Source: Panulirus ornatus
Taxonomy: Eukaryota; Arthropoda; Malacostraca; Decapoda; Palinuridae
Reading direction: 5' to 3'
DNA length: 64,000 nucleotides
Assembly: GCF_036320965.1 (NCBI RefSeq)
Contig: NC_092279.1
Location: forward strand, 22,100,929 to 22,164,928
In this document: positions 23,301-33,826 of the stretch, piece after piece
How the letters are laid out: every line of letters begins with the position of its first letter
Position numbering within the stretch: position 1 is the stretch's first letter
Notes under the pieces: generated by a model
The model's input: the letters and a program-made list of their open reading frames with translations, nothing else
The model's database searches: none
What the model was told of the DNA's origin: nothing
Position numbers and translations under genes: made by a program

Positions 23301-24656
23301 GAACAATCCAGACCGTGAGGAAGTTCGTGCTAGAAAAAAAAAAAAGCATCTTTCTCTTCACGCTGAGAGAAGACCATCAGAATTGTCTCGTGCCACAGTA
23401 TATATATCCGTTCTTGTCACAGGTCGTTCGATTAGCATCCGTGTTCGTCCGTGAGGGCAGAGAGAACTATAACCGAGTCGTAATTTATTTCAAAAACTTT
23501 AGGAGGAAACTCCCCCTGGGCAGGAGTTGAGGAGCTGTCCTACACGCCCTAACGTACATAACCACGTCCTCCTCCCGCCCCATGTATTAATAAGGGCCTA
23601 TACAGCAACGCCCTCCAGCTACGTAACACCAACGGGTACAAAAAAGACCCAAGACGCGCCCAACGGGATGGTTCTATTACGCCCGCAGAACGATACCTCA
23701 GCTCATAATGTCTTTGCTGGCTGGTGACAGAGAGGGAGAGAGAAGTAGCACACGTGTGAGGCGGAGGACATGATGCTCTGGTGTGGGAGTATACGTGAGT
23801 GTCCTTGTGTGTGTGTATGTGTGTGTAGCCTGCTTCTGTGTCTTGGGAATTATCGCCCTTGTGTGTTCACATGAACGTAACCGTGTGTGTGTGTGTGTGT
23901 GTGTGTCCTTGAGACTAGCTGCCTGTGTGTCATGTGTATATAACCGCCTGTATCAAGGCCAATACATTTACGTGTGTATCTAAACACTGTCAATAGTCTA
24001 TTGAACATCCTGTATCCTGCTCACAGATGAACACTTGTGGGTAAGTGACGGTGTGAGTTGCAGGAGGGGGACAAGGAGGCACAATGAGCTACAGGAGCTG
24101 CTTTTCCAGAACCTGCGTTGTGAGGGGTTATTTTCTGTGGCTCTGGAGGACAAAACACATCAGTTAGACTCCCACTATCATCAGTGCTTGTCCCCCGTCC
24201 TGTGCTGGACTTCCACTGGTGAGGGTTCCTACCTGGCCTAGGCTGGGGACGGCACCCATGGGTGAGGGTTCCTTCCTGGCCTGGCTGGGGATGATACCCA
24301 CTGGTGAGGGTACCTTCCTGGCCTGGCTACGGACGGCAGCCACTCGAGGTTGGCGGGGACGCTTTTCTGACACGAACCTTGAACCCCATCTTACCCTCCC
24401 TCTCCCTCAACCACCCTCTCCTCCTCCTCCACAACTCATCACCGACATTTATCTATTCCTCTTTTCTTACTGATGATTCTTATCCTCTACTCACTCCAGC
24501 AGCAGAGATATAGTTCAGATTTTCCTCGTCTCTTTCAGACTTGTATGTTCTCTGAAGTTATATTCTGCATTTAATATTTTACGTGTATTGCTCTACGACA
24601 CTTTCTGCCTTTACCATTTCTTTGATAGTATGTTCAGCACGTAATGTGATGAAACC

Positions 24657-24737
<81 letters not shown>

Positions 24738-26553
24738 TGCAGCAACCAGCGCGTTCAGGGATCCTTCCCGAGCCACCGTTACGACCAGTCTAAAAATATC
24801 TGAGAATCTGGCCCCCCGGACCTGCACCACAAGCAACCCGGGTAACGGTTAGGATCTCCTGGAAGGGTTTCCTCTTCACCCCCTCCGCCGCTGGTACTAC
24901 TACTCCTCCTCCTGGTGGCAGGTTATCCCTCAAGGTCGCCCGCCGCTCGCTCCTCCTCTTTTTATGGCCTTTAGCTGTTTCGCTCCAGCCGAGATTCCGG
25001 GTCAGACCGTGGGAATGGTCCCGTGATTTTCAAAGGACCTCTGATTACGTGTCTCTTCATAGGACCTTTGGTGAAAGGCGTGTTTCTTCCCTTAACGTAA
25101 TGGAGGTCTCCTCTTCGAGTCTTTAAGGCATGCCTTACACACGTCCTCACCTGTTTATCAGCGGCTTTCCCTTCAACCTTACAAAGTCTCGCGTGGACAA
25201 TGGGACTAACTCCTTGTCGAAGGTCCAAATCTATGAGTGGAACTCTCTCATTAACGCAAACTGTGAACGTTTACCCAATGCCCCAAGTTTGCACTTTGTT
25301 CCCTCGTATAAACATACAGAGGTCGGAAGTGCACATCTATTGAAGGTAAAGAGACGAGAGACTGCAGCAGGAATTCTGAATTCGACTTTACACTAAACCT
25401 GGTGTTGCCTCACCTCCCTTGGGGCACCTCTTACGCAACACCCCACGCTTATTATTGGGTAGTGTTATCATACTGCCCTCCCTCCCCTTCTCTCTCTCTC
25501 AGTTTTTAGAAACGGTAAACAATACCACCACTGCTGACCGAACCACCCCCCTCCCTTTGTACACCTTCAGTGATGACCTTTCGCTCCAGGAGGAAACACG
25601 AACGCTGGAAGGAAACTTGGCATGACCACTCCTGACCAAACTTTCTCCCTCTGTTGGGGGGGGGTCGGTCTCTTGAAGGTAATGGCTCTTGTGCAACCTG
25701 ACAGAGTCAACTCCTAACTTGTCTATCGGGTCGAGTCGGGTCTACACACCAGGAGTCCCACCTCGCCATCCCCCTGGTTGAACCATGTGGGCAACTCCTT
25801 TTTCACGTGATGTCTGGTTGGATTCCAATCCTGTTGCTGAGACGTTCGTGATCTATGTTTCCACCCAGTTGCCAATATTTTGACGTAGGTGTTCAGACCT
25901 ACCCGCTACCCGTCACATCCCGCATCACCTGTCGGATCCACTCCCGTCCTGGGAGGCACATTTCCACCTCCTTGTCCCCAGGTAACAGGGTCGTGTGACC
26001 CCGCAGGACACGCTCCGAGCCGCCGTGGTCCCCCAGGCTGACCTTAGGTCAACCCTGTCGAGCTCACATTACAACACAGGTCATCACGAGAGGGATAGGG
26101 TGTTGCTGGGAAGGGAGGAAAAGGAGAGGGAAGGTAGGGACACACAGAATGAAAGGGAAGATGATTCGAGCGGTGAGGCGAAGGACAGTGCCGTCTCCAG
26201 ACCAAAGAGGAAAGGAGGGAAGATGGTGAGAGATAGGAGGAAGGAAGGAGGGAATAAAAGAGAATACACTGAGTAACAGGAATGTTGAATGTTCCTCCCT
26301 CACCCACGTCCTGACAACCATGACCCCCTGTACAACAATGTCTCGGTACAAGTGAGGTACGTAACAAAAGCCGTTTCTCAGTCTTTACTGCCACCTGTAA
26401 ATAAACAGGCACAAGTTTATATTGAAATCCTGTATTGGCTAATGTCACACCAGCAAAACAGAACAATTTGCCATTCTAATACGCCAGGGGCTAATATCAA
26501 TGTTAAGACTTTGTATTCTATGTGTGCTTTTCTGAATACTGTTCAGGGTTTGC

Positions 26554-26625
<72 letters not shown>

Positions 26626-27066
26626 TTTCTAATCTCTGAATCTCAGGTGCACATTCAGAATAACCTGTTGCCGGACTGCGAACCACTGCGATGAGTAAAC
26701 GACAAGAACCAAGAAGGGGTCGCTAGTTGCGTCACACCGCTCGCTATCGGGCACCAGATGCGGTAATAACAATGCACCAGGGAGGATTGGAAAGTAATCT
26801 ATTGGGTTGGGTGGGGTTCAGTGACTTGCTGGTAAGTGTCGGGTGGGTGACTCCGGCGGGCTATACCCGAGAGCATTAGGTCAAGAACAGTATAAAGTGA
26901 GGGGAGTTTACTGAGGGTGAAGACAGAGAGGACAGCCCAGCCTCCTGCAGAAGGAGGAACAGTGAAAGTGGACCTAGGAGGTGATCACACCTCACGTTTC
27001 ATCACAATGGACGTATATGGACACTAGCAAGGTTAGGTCTAAGTAACGTTAAGGTGAGGACTGGAA

Positions 27067-27140
<74 letters not shown>

Positions 27141-29705
27141 GTTAAGTAGGGTTTAAGGATGTATGTACACTAGCAGGGTGCAGGGTTTGCCAAAATAGGG
27201 AAACAGAAAGATGAAGCTGTGGGATTGAAGGCATAGAGTAGGGTGGCAGGGTGAGAAACATGGAGAAGATAGGGCGGTGACCGTAGCAGATACGCTAGTG
27301 GTAATCCGAATAAGGGAGTTTATTTAGCAGAAGGCAGAGGGAGGCACGAGAGGTGATGAGAGGTCAAGGCATTGATGGAACGAGGGCCCGGCATCACCAG
27401 GGGTGAAGAAGGTTGAGCAGGCAGCATCTGCAGAAGAGGAGGAGGAGGGAAGATCTGGCGGTGACCTTGCCTCTCTCAGTTTTTGCTCTGCAGCGGTGAA
27501 AGTTGTAGCCAGTGAGGAGGGTGTGGGTCGGCCGGTGATCCCCAGTAATACTGTCCCACCTCCTGCCCGCTCTTGGCCTGAGTACTGCTCTCCCTCTTGC
27601 ATAATGCACCAACCAACGCAAGAAGAAAAACGCACCGACCAACACAAGAAGAAAAACGCACCGACCAACACAAGAAGAAAAACGCACCTACCAACATAAG
27701 AAGAAAACGCATCGACCAACACAAGAAGAAAAACACACCGACCAACACAAGAAAAACGCACTGACCAACACATGAAGAAAAACGCACCAACCAACACATG
27801 AAGAAAAACGCACCGACCAACACAAGAAAAACGCACCGACCAACACAAGAAGAAAATCGCAATGACCAACACAAGAAGAAAATCGCACCGAACAACACAA
27901 AGAAAAACGCACCGACCAACACAAAGAAAAACGCACCGACCAACACAAAGAAAAACACACCGACCAACACAAGAAGAAAAATACACCGACCAACACAAGA
28001 AGACACGATGTCACACTTAACCCCTCTTGACCCACCAGAACATCCTCCCCATCTTCTAGAGTCGTGGGGGCAACAGAAATCCCAAAAACAATTTTGAGAT
28101 TCAAAGCAAAATATGAAAAAAGTGTAAAACTCGTATACACTAATTTACATAGCGGCGATAAGAGGCCTTGGATGAACTATACAAACAGCTTTAATAACTC
28201 AGGTTTGGCGGGCGTCGGGATGAGTAAACATAACTCATAGTTCTATCACAAGGGCGGCCATATATGTAGTGAAATTATACCAACTGAAGGTGTTCAAGTT
28301 TTTTTCCTTCGTCTTCCCCGTAAGGTCGTTCTAACTAGACGTTGATGTCCTTAAACATCCCGGCAGTGGATAAGGATCGAGTCCAAATCAACCAACAAAA
28401 CGATTCTCTAAAGGCACGATAACACCAGGAAAAAAAAAGCAAGCCGGCAACCAAATTTGGCTACTATACACGATTACGTGTATATGTGAAAGAAAACGAG
28501 TTCGATCGGGACAAAGATTCTATATTGGAGAGAGAAAAAAAATCACCCGTGGCCTCACCGAGTAAGCCTGTTAAATGCGCACACAGGAAACACCAACGCA
28601 AAGGTGACCTGTGGAAGTTGACAATCAGGAAATACAGGAATTATTCAATAGAAAGTGGAAGTGTTCTGTCCCATGGCCATGTCGTACGCCCCTCCCCTCT
28701 GTATCTCGAAGGGTTTTATCTGAGGCGTTACAAACACGATTTATAAACCTTTCACTTGTTGATAGCTTACAGAGCAAAGATTTTACAGAATTTCACATTC
28801 TTGAAATCATACTTTCATTCATTTTTGATATGCTCAGAGGCTGGGGTGTCTAAAACCTCTTCTTTTCAATTAATCTTTAAGTATAGTGGTAACGCCTCCG
28901 TCGGGGAGTTGCCGAACACCACTGGTTACCCTTCAACATTAGAAAACATTGTGGCAGGTGTTGAACGCGGTAGAGATTCGCGGTCAGCAGGACTCGCCCT
29001 GAGGAAGGTGAAGCATCACTTCCTGACCTGCATACCACGTGAACTCTGCCAGGGGAACGCTTACTGACCTCAGACCACAACGTAGCCAAAGTTAGTATAT
29101 ATAGCAGACCAGCCAGCCACAAGAGAACCGATCGTTAATGTTATTTCATTTTCTCCACTTCGAGCGAAGCTGTGAATTTCTCCACTTGCAATAACTGAGT
29201 CTACTAACGCCTATGAGGACGCCAAATCAATCCTAGTTGTATTTCTTTCCCTCTAATTCCATAAAATCATTCTACCTAAATCTACAAGACTTTGCATGGG
29301 GCATCATACTTTTACCATCTTGGTTTCCATAAAGAGAAATTTGATTAAGGAACGACTCCACGGCTATGCTTGGTACGATGTCAGTGGATAACGAGCCAGT
29401 GCGGCTGCCTTCCCACATGCCGTGCTAGTTCGCTTGTGCGGGCACGATTTCAGTTGCGACACCAACTTTACTTTCCTGCGCCAAATCGTCGGATGTTGTA
29501 TGATGGTTACTACCATTCTTGCAGAGGAGTGAAAATATGAAATGTTCATAATTAATCATAATCATATAACCTTACGATCCCTTTTATGGGATTTCTGCAG
29601 CCTCAAGGCAGCGATAGAAGCAGTAGCAAGGAAAGCGGGAACTACTTCGAGTGGGAAGTTTTCGATGCAACTTGACCTCTTCTTCCACTGAAAATAATAA
29701 TATAT

Positions 29706-29778
<73 letters not shown>

Positions 29779-31788
29779 CACTTACACTTTTGGGAAGATC
29801 TGAACCAACATGTAGCCTAGGAGTAACTTAACAAGTTCCCATATTTACATACGATACGTAAAAATGAATTATGTCTCGGTGTGGTTAAGTAACCTATGGA
29901 TTTCTTCCCCTTTACAGATCGTCATGTTGGCGCTGGTGATGGCGGCCACGGCCCAGTTCAACCAGGTGAGTTTGGGGACCACTTGCATGGTAGGGTGGGT
30001 GGATGGGGGGACGACGACGGTCGGGAGGCAAAACTAAGGTGGCAAGAATCAGGCTGGAGACGGAAAGTGCTCATGGGGTGAGTGAGCTTGCTGCGTTCTG
30101 AGGATGAGGCAAAGTGTTAACTGCAGACAGAGGGAGAAAGAGTGAGTGGCAATGGCACCTACTTTAAGTACTTTCAGAACGGATTTTGCCAATGAGGCTA
30201 GGCTAGCTGACTAGCGCAAAGCGCTAACCTCTAGAGAGAGAGAGAGAGAGAGTGAGAGTGAGAGTGTGTGTGTGTGTGTGTGTGTGTGTACTGCTACATA
30301 CCCTAACCATTCTTTCCATCCTCCCTCCCTCCTTCCAGGGCAGCTTCCGCCAGTCGTTCCCAAACAACCGTCGCGCCTTCATCCGCTTCGATGACGACTT
30401 CGACGACTTCTTCGACGACATCGACGATGACGATTCGCTGGAGGACCTGTACGAGGACCTTTACGACGACGACGCCGACGACCGCGCCGAGGCTCGCGCC
30501 GCCCTGACGCGTCTGAGGGCCTCCGGGGCCATTACAGGGAACGCCTTCAGGAACAACAGGTTCATCACTAACAGGTGAGGCGGCTCGCTTACACGCTTGA
30601 TCTGCCCGCTCGCTTACACGCTAGATCTTCCCGCTCGCTTACGCGCTCTGTCTGTCTAGACGCCCACTCAGTCACTAGATATTACCTGTTCATATAAGGC
30701 TACTTCCCCTCATCTGGCTACTTGTGTACATATCAGATAAGGCTCCTTCCTTAAATACTTCATAAGGCTACTTTCATACAACTTCGGCAAGGATACTTTC
30801 TTGCTTACAAGACGAATAAAATTTTTGCTTGCATAACATGTAAGACTATCGGCTTACATGCTAAATAACGGTACTTGCACACCACACACTGCCTGCTAAC
30901 ATACTAGATAGGGCTACTTCTTTAAATACTAGATGGGGCCACTTATGTACATACTAGATGGGGCCACTTATGTACATACTAGATGGGGCTACATTTCTAC
31001 GTATTAGATAGGGATGCTTGCTTACATACTAGATGACACATTGTTGAGATACTTACTTACACACCTATAAGGATGCTTGCTTACACATTACATCAACATA
31101 CTTGCTTACACACTCGATCGAGATACTAGGTTACAAACTAGATAAGGCTTCTTGCTCATTAGATTATTACACAAGGCGATTCATATTAACACCCCAGTAT
31201 CAGTATAACTTCCCATTTGTATCATAACTGTTCTATTCAAATGAATAATCACACGCCGAACGCTTTTTCCTTTTTTTTCAATAATCAATCCTCTCTCATC
31301 TTCGCTTCTAGGAGAAACAACGGGTTCAGATCCACAGGCTTCACCAACAGAGGCTTCGTCAACCGATTCAACAACAACAATAACAACAACAACAGGGCCG
31401 CCTCCACCAACACCCGCTTCAACAACGCGAGACCCAACACCCGCTTCGGCAGCACGAGACCCAGCAACGGCTTCGGCAGCACCTTCAACCAAGCCCCAGC
31501 TCCGACCCCGAGTCCGAACCGCTTCAGGCCTAACTTCAAAAGTAACATCAACACCTTCAACCAAGCCTTCAGATCCTCCCCAACCAAGAGACCCTTCCCT
31601 CCAACACCAAGTTCACCAGCACCTCCGTCAATAGCATCCCCACCGGGAGAAGCAGCAAGACGGCCACAACCTCGTCCTTCAAGTCCCTACCCTCAGGGTT
31701 CAACTGGCCCGGTGGTAACGGCTACTTCTTCAGCATGAGCACCAATGGTGGCAAGCCAGTGACCTACTTCATTCGCTACGATGACTAA
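19964..31788 (+). CDS. Gene 1: secreted Asp-rich / Asn-Arg-Phe-rich protein, probable cuticle or mineral-matrix protein (4 exons, one frame break)
   Basis: The spliced product is about 257 residues (exons 19964-19975, 29918-29965, 30339-30574, 31312-31788). Residues 1-17, MKLLIVMLALVMAATAQ, form a textbook signal peptide, so the protein is secreted. Residues 38-68 are extremely acidic (18 Asp and 2 Glu in 31). The part encoded by exon 4 is basic and low-complexity, with repeated RF, GF and NTRF motifs and a run of eight Asn. The C terminus is more ordered: FNWPGGNGYFFSMS, then the final YFIRYDD. Splitting the signal peptide after 4 codons with a long first intron is the usual structure of arthropod cuticle-protein genes. 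Acidic Asp blocks are known in calcium-binding crustacean cuticle and gastrolith proteins. That function is inference, and I recognise no named family. Exon 4 needs one extra base near 31590-31610 to join its two good frames, so the copy is either mis-assembled or mutated. Confidence 0.8.
20254..20317. repeat. (TA)n microsatellite
   Basis: A (TA)n tract of about 64 bp in intron 1. Confidence 0.98.
22205..22410. repeat. ~21-bp degenerate minisatellite (GTCACGCTGGTACCTCGGTGT)
   Basis: About nine or ten diverged units of GTCACGCTGGTACCTCGGTG type, including GTCACCTTGGTACCTCAGAG and GTCACGCGTACACTCATGG. It lies within intron 1, and the three-frame open reading over it is a repeat artefact. Confidence 0.85.
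24212..24345. repeat. ~43-bp tandem repeat, 3 copies
   Basis: Units of CCACTGGTGAGGGTTCC-T-CCTGGCC-TGGCTGGGGA-GGCAC start near 24212, 24252 and 24297. Each contains GGTGAGGG, which resembles a splice donor, but no matching exon is present. Confidence 0.8.
24659..24738. repeat. (TA)n microsatellite
   Basis: A (TA)n tract of about 72 bp plus a short imperfect extension. Confidence 0.98.
26554..26622. repeat. (CT)n microsatellite
   Basis: A pure (CT)n tract of about 68 bp. Confidence 0.98.
27069..27139. repeat. (GA)n microsatellite
   Basis: A pure (AG)n tract of about 70 bp. It is complementary to the (CT)n tract 450 bp upstream, so the two could pair in an unspliced transcript. Confidence 0.98.
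27604..28006. repeat. 26-bp minisatellite with 23-bp variants
   Basis: About 16 units of CCAACACAAGAAGAAAAACG + CACCGA. Variants lack AGA or carry CATGAAG. On the minus strand the unit is stop-free in several frames and gives Cys/Val/Phe/Leu-rich hydrophobic repeats that mimic a membrane protein. These are artefacts. Confidence 0.95.
29711..29774. repeat. (TA)n microsatellite
   Basis: A (TA)n tract of about 64 bp, 143 bp upstream of gene 1 exon 2. Confidence 0.98.
29918..29965 (+). CDS. Gene 1 exon 2 (signal peptide core)
   Basis: The acceptor TTCTTCCCCTTTACAG precedes 29918 and the donor CAG|GTGAGT follows 29965. It has 48 nt, 16 codons, phase 0 at both ends, encoding IVMLALVMAATAQFNQ. Cleavage is expected near the ATA-Q site. 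Confidence 0.85.
30234..30289. repeat. (GA)n-(GT)n compound microsatellite
   Basis: (AG)n at 30234-30251, then GAGTGAGAGTGAGAG, then (GT)n to 30289. It lies in intron 2 of gene 1, about 50 bp from the exon 3 acceptor. Confidence 0.95.
30339..30574 (+). CDS. Gene 1 exon 3 (Asp-rich block)
   Basis: The acceptor follows a CCTCCCTCCCTCCTTCCAG pyrimidine tract. The donor is AACAG|GTGAGG. It has 236 nt, 78 codons plus 2 nt. It encodes GSFRQSFPNNRRAFIRF, then the Asp block with FDDDFDDFFDD and LEDLYEDLYDDD, then an Ala/Arg stretch (RAEARAALTRLRASG) and FRNNRFITN. Strong C-ending codon use contrasts with the AT-rich surroundings and marks a highly expressed coding exon. Confidence 0.9.
30580..31165. 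repeat. Degenerate minisatellite filling gene 1 intron 3
   Basis: The intron is built of diverged 20-30 bp units on the theme GCTTACACGCTAGATC, then CTTACATACTAGATA-GGCTACTT. ATACTAGATGGGGC and CCACTTATGTAC recur exactly at 30930-30985. The spacing is irregular, which points to an old array. Confidence 0.7.
31312..31788 (+). CDS. Gene 1 exon 4 (Asn/Arg/Phe-rich region and C terminus, frame-broken)
   Basis: The acceptor TTCGCTTCTAG precedes 31312. The first base completes an Arg codon, then RNNGFRSTGFTNRGF and an eight-Asn run follow. This frame keeps C-ending codons to about 31590 and would then run to TGA at 31736-31738 with Pro/Ser/Ala filler. From about 31605 the C-ending codon pattern moves to another frame, reading NTKFTSTSVNSIPTGRSSKT, then FNWPGGNGYFFSMS, and ending YFIRYDD at TAA 31786-31788. 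Exon length fits exactly one missing base. The alternative is that the upstream frame's stop is real and the C terminus is lost. Confidence 0.78.
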
Positions 31789-32155
31789 GATACCACAGGC
31801 AAAGACCAACCATTATTTCATGACGAAAGGAAGTCTCATTATAATAGTTACAAACACACCTGTATTCTTTTTACAATGAGAAATCTAATGTAAGAATTTC
31901 ATTTCAGATTACGATTCTCAGAAAGCCTGGAGTAAGTGTTGGTGAAAAATATTTGCTCTCAAGGTCATGTATGTACGTATTTACATTAATCACATATGCG
32001 TGTATGGGTCTTATATTTCGTAATTATATATATATAATGTGGATGTTAGAATGAAGTGATCCATTTCTAAATTATAAGTATCGTTTAGGTTCCTCAAATC
32101 AAACTTCCCATAGCATTCTTCATAAAGTTTACATTTATATTACGTATTTAATTCT

Positions 32156-32158
<3 letters not shown>
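31789..32158 (+). other. Gene 1 3' untranslated region and flank
   Basis: AT-rich sequence after the TAA. I see no canonical AATAAA within 370 bp, so the transcript end is not placed. A (TA)n tract follows at 32159. Confidence 0.5.

Positions 32159-32223
<65 letters not shown>
32159..32223. repeat. (TA)n microsatellite
   Basis: A (TA)n tract of about 64 bp at the left edge of a LINE remnant. Confidence 0.98.
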
Positions 32224-32224
<1 letters not shown>

Positions 32225-32225
<1 letters not shown>

Positions 32226-33007
32226 CTTATATGACCTCCTATCACCTCCTGCAGACCACAGTGTGGAAGTCCACTCATACACAGATGACCTTCACCACCG
32301 TATATACTCGCCAGGCAACAAAAATATGCAACATTACATCATTCAAAACGGAGTGTCTCCATTCTCACAAACATCCAGTCACCACCCCTCTTAACCCCAC
32401 ACAGACAGACACAAAGCCAACCTACACCCTCCCGTAACCCTGAATAGTCAGGTATTTCAACTCAATAGAACTCCAACCATGATGGACATCACGTACAATA
32501 TAAATGGGCTTGAATTTTACTCCCTACACGATAAAGACTAACATAAAACGCCATAAGCAAACTAAACGCCCTCTGAACACTTGCTAGCACCAGTTCTGGA
32601 CGAGAAAAAAACTATCCATATGATTCCATCCGCTACAACCTAAACTATGCCCCACTTGCTCGGGTCATCCATCACCAAATGCAAACATAACATGCAAAAC
32701 CATACAAATAGGGCACTCAGTCACTGACTGCATAATTAACAGAAACACTCAACAACGAAACAAAAATACTTCCCGTACAATATCATCACAATATGTTTGG
32801 AACTCAACTGTCTGCAACATCAGACCTGTCCCACCTACCAGTCAATGACCAGCCCCCAAATATAAACAAAAGCTCATTCCTGCCTCACATTTCAGCAACT
32901 GATCTTCCCCTACTAACATGAAACTGACACAGAATATACACACCGTAATGACTCGACAAGCACTAAACTACAATTCTCCCAACCTAGCCTTAAACTCCAA
33001 TCAAACA

Positions 33008-33087
<80 letters not shown>

Positions 33088-33359
33088 AAACTACACTTCT
33101 CAGGCACGTACCAGTTACACTTTATCGTCTGTGTTCTGGACACCATCCATTTTCATTACAAACACAGATTCCATGAATCGCAAGACCCTGATTCGACTTC
33201 CATACTGAAAACACAGAACACTTACTCCTAAACTGTCCTACGCTAACCTCAAACATGCTAGCAGACAACCCTACACTTGTTGATCTGTGGTCCCACACGG
33301 AGAACATGACCAAACTTCCTAAATGCTGCGGGAGCCGTATAGAACTGAATCCTATGACA

Positions 33360-33360
<1 letters not shown>
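32225..33360 (+). mobile_element. Decayed Jockey-like non-LTR retrotransposon (3' part of the RT ORF)
   Basis: Many stops and frameshifts are present, but protein blocks survive in order on the + strand. The clearest is an open 56-codon run at 32751-32918 starting NNETKILPVQYHHNMFGTQL, which fits the 'HNETK-LP---H--M-GTQ' block of Jockey-type RT C-terminal regions. Near 32690 TNRALS fits the 'QNRALR' block. At 33207-33320 TEHLLLNCPTL and LVDLWSHTENMTKLPKCCG fit the terminal 'HLL-DCP ... LW' zinc-knuckle-like end. A (TA)n tract at 33009-33082 interrupts it. The clade assignment is from recalled family patterns. Confidence 0.65.
33009..33082. repeat. (TA)n microsatellite inside a LINE remnant
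   Basis: A (TA)n tract of about 74 bp that splits the RT C-terminal region from the terminal CCHC-like block. Confidence 0.98.

Positions 33361-33425
<65 letters not shown>
33361..33425. repeat. (TA)n microsatellite
   Basis: A (TA)n tract of about 64 bp at the right edge of the LINE remnant. Confidence 0.98.
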
Positions 33426-33427
<2 letters not shown>

Positions 33428-33749
33428 ACAAACCATAGGACCCCTTTTTAAGTTAATCACTTTAATAAAACTTTAAATTATGATAAACCAATTTTTTTTC
33501 CTCAAACCATTTCATTTCTGTCCAATGCTGCCTTATTCTGAAACACTAGCTACATGTTGCCATTTGTAGAGTGGCGATGATTAGAAAATAAATAAATCTT
33601 TCAAAAACACGCATGGAAATACTGAGTAAAGGGGAAGGGTTCCACCAAATGAAACAAAGATAGCAAAGGAAATGTCAACTGACATCAAAGACCGTTCATA
33701 ACTTGTGACGGTCATAATGTTCACTCTGGTTCGCAAAAACCATGTTTCG

Positions 33750-33753
<4 letters not shown>

Positions 33754-33823
<70 letters not shown>
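33754..33823. repeat. (TA)n microsatellite
   Basis: A (TA)n tract of about 70 bp. The stretch 33824-35428 holds no gene that I can support. Confidence 0.98.

Positions 33824-33826
<3 letters not shown>

Larger units (their letters stand above)
19976..29917 (+). other. Gene 1 intron 1 (9.94 kb), repeat-rich
   Basis: No other gene or exon is supported inside it on either strand. It holds (TA)n tracts at 20254 and 24659, (CT)n at 26554, (GA)n at 27069, a 21-bp array at 22205, a 43-bp array at 24212 and a 26-bp array at 27604. 20320-22200 and 28010-29710 are unique sequence with no recognised feature. A long first intron after a tiny signal-peptide exon is common in arthropod cuticle genes and is where enhancers may lie. 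Confidence 0.75.

Noticed and set aside
27324..28140. Minus open frames that look like a Cys/Phe/Val-rich multipass membrane protein
   Set aside because: The hydrophobicity comes from the reverse complement of the 26-bp CCAACACAAGAAG array. Three frames are open at once.
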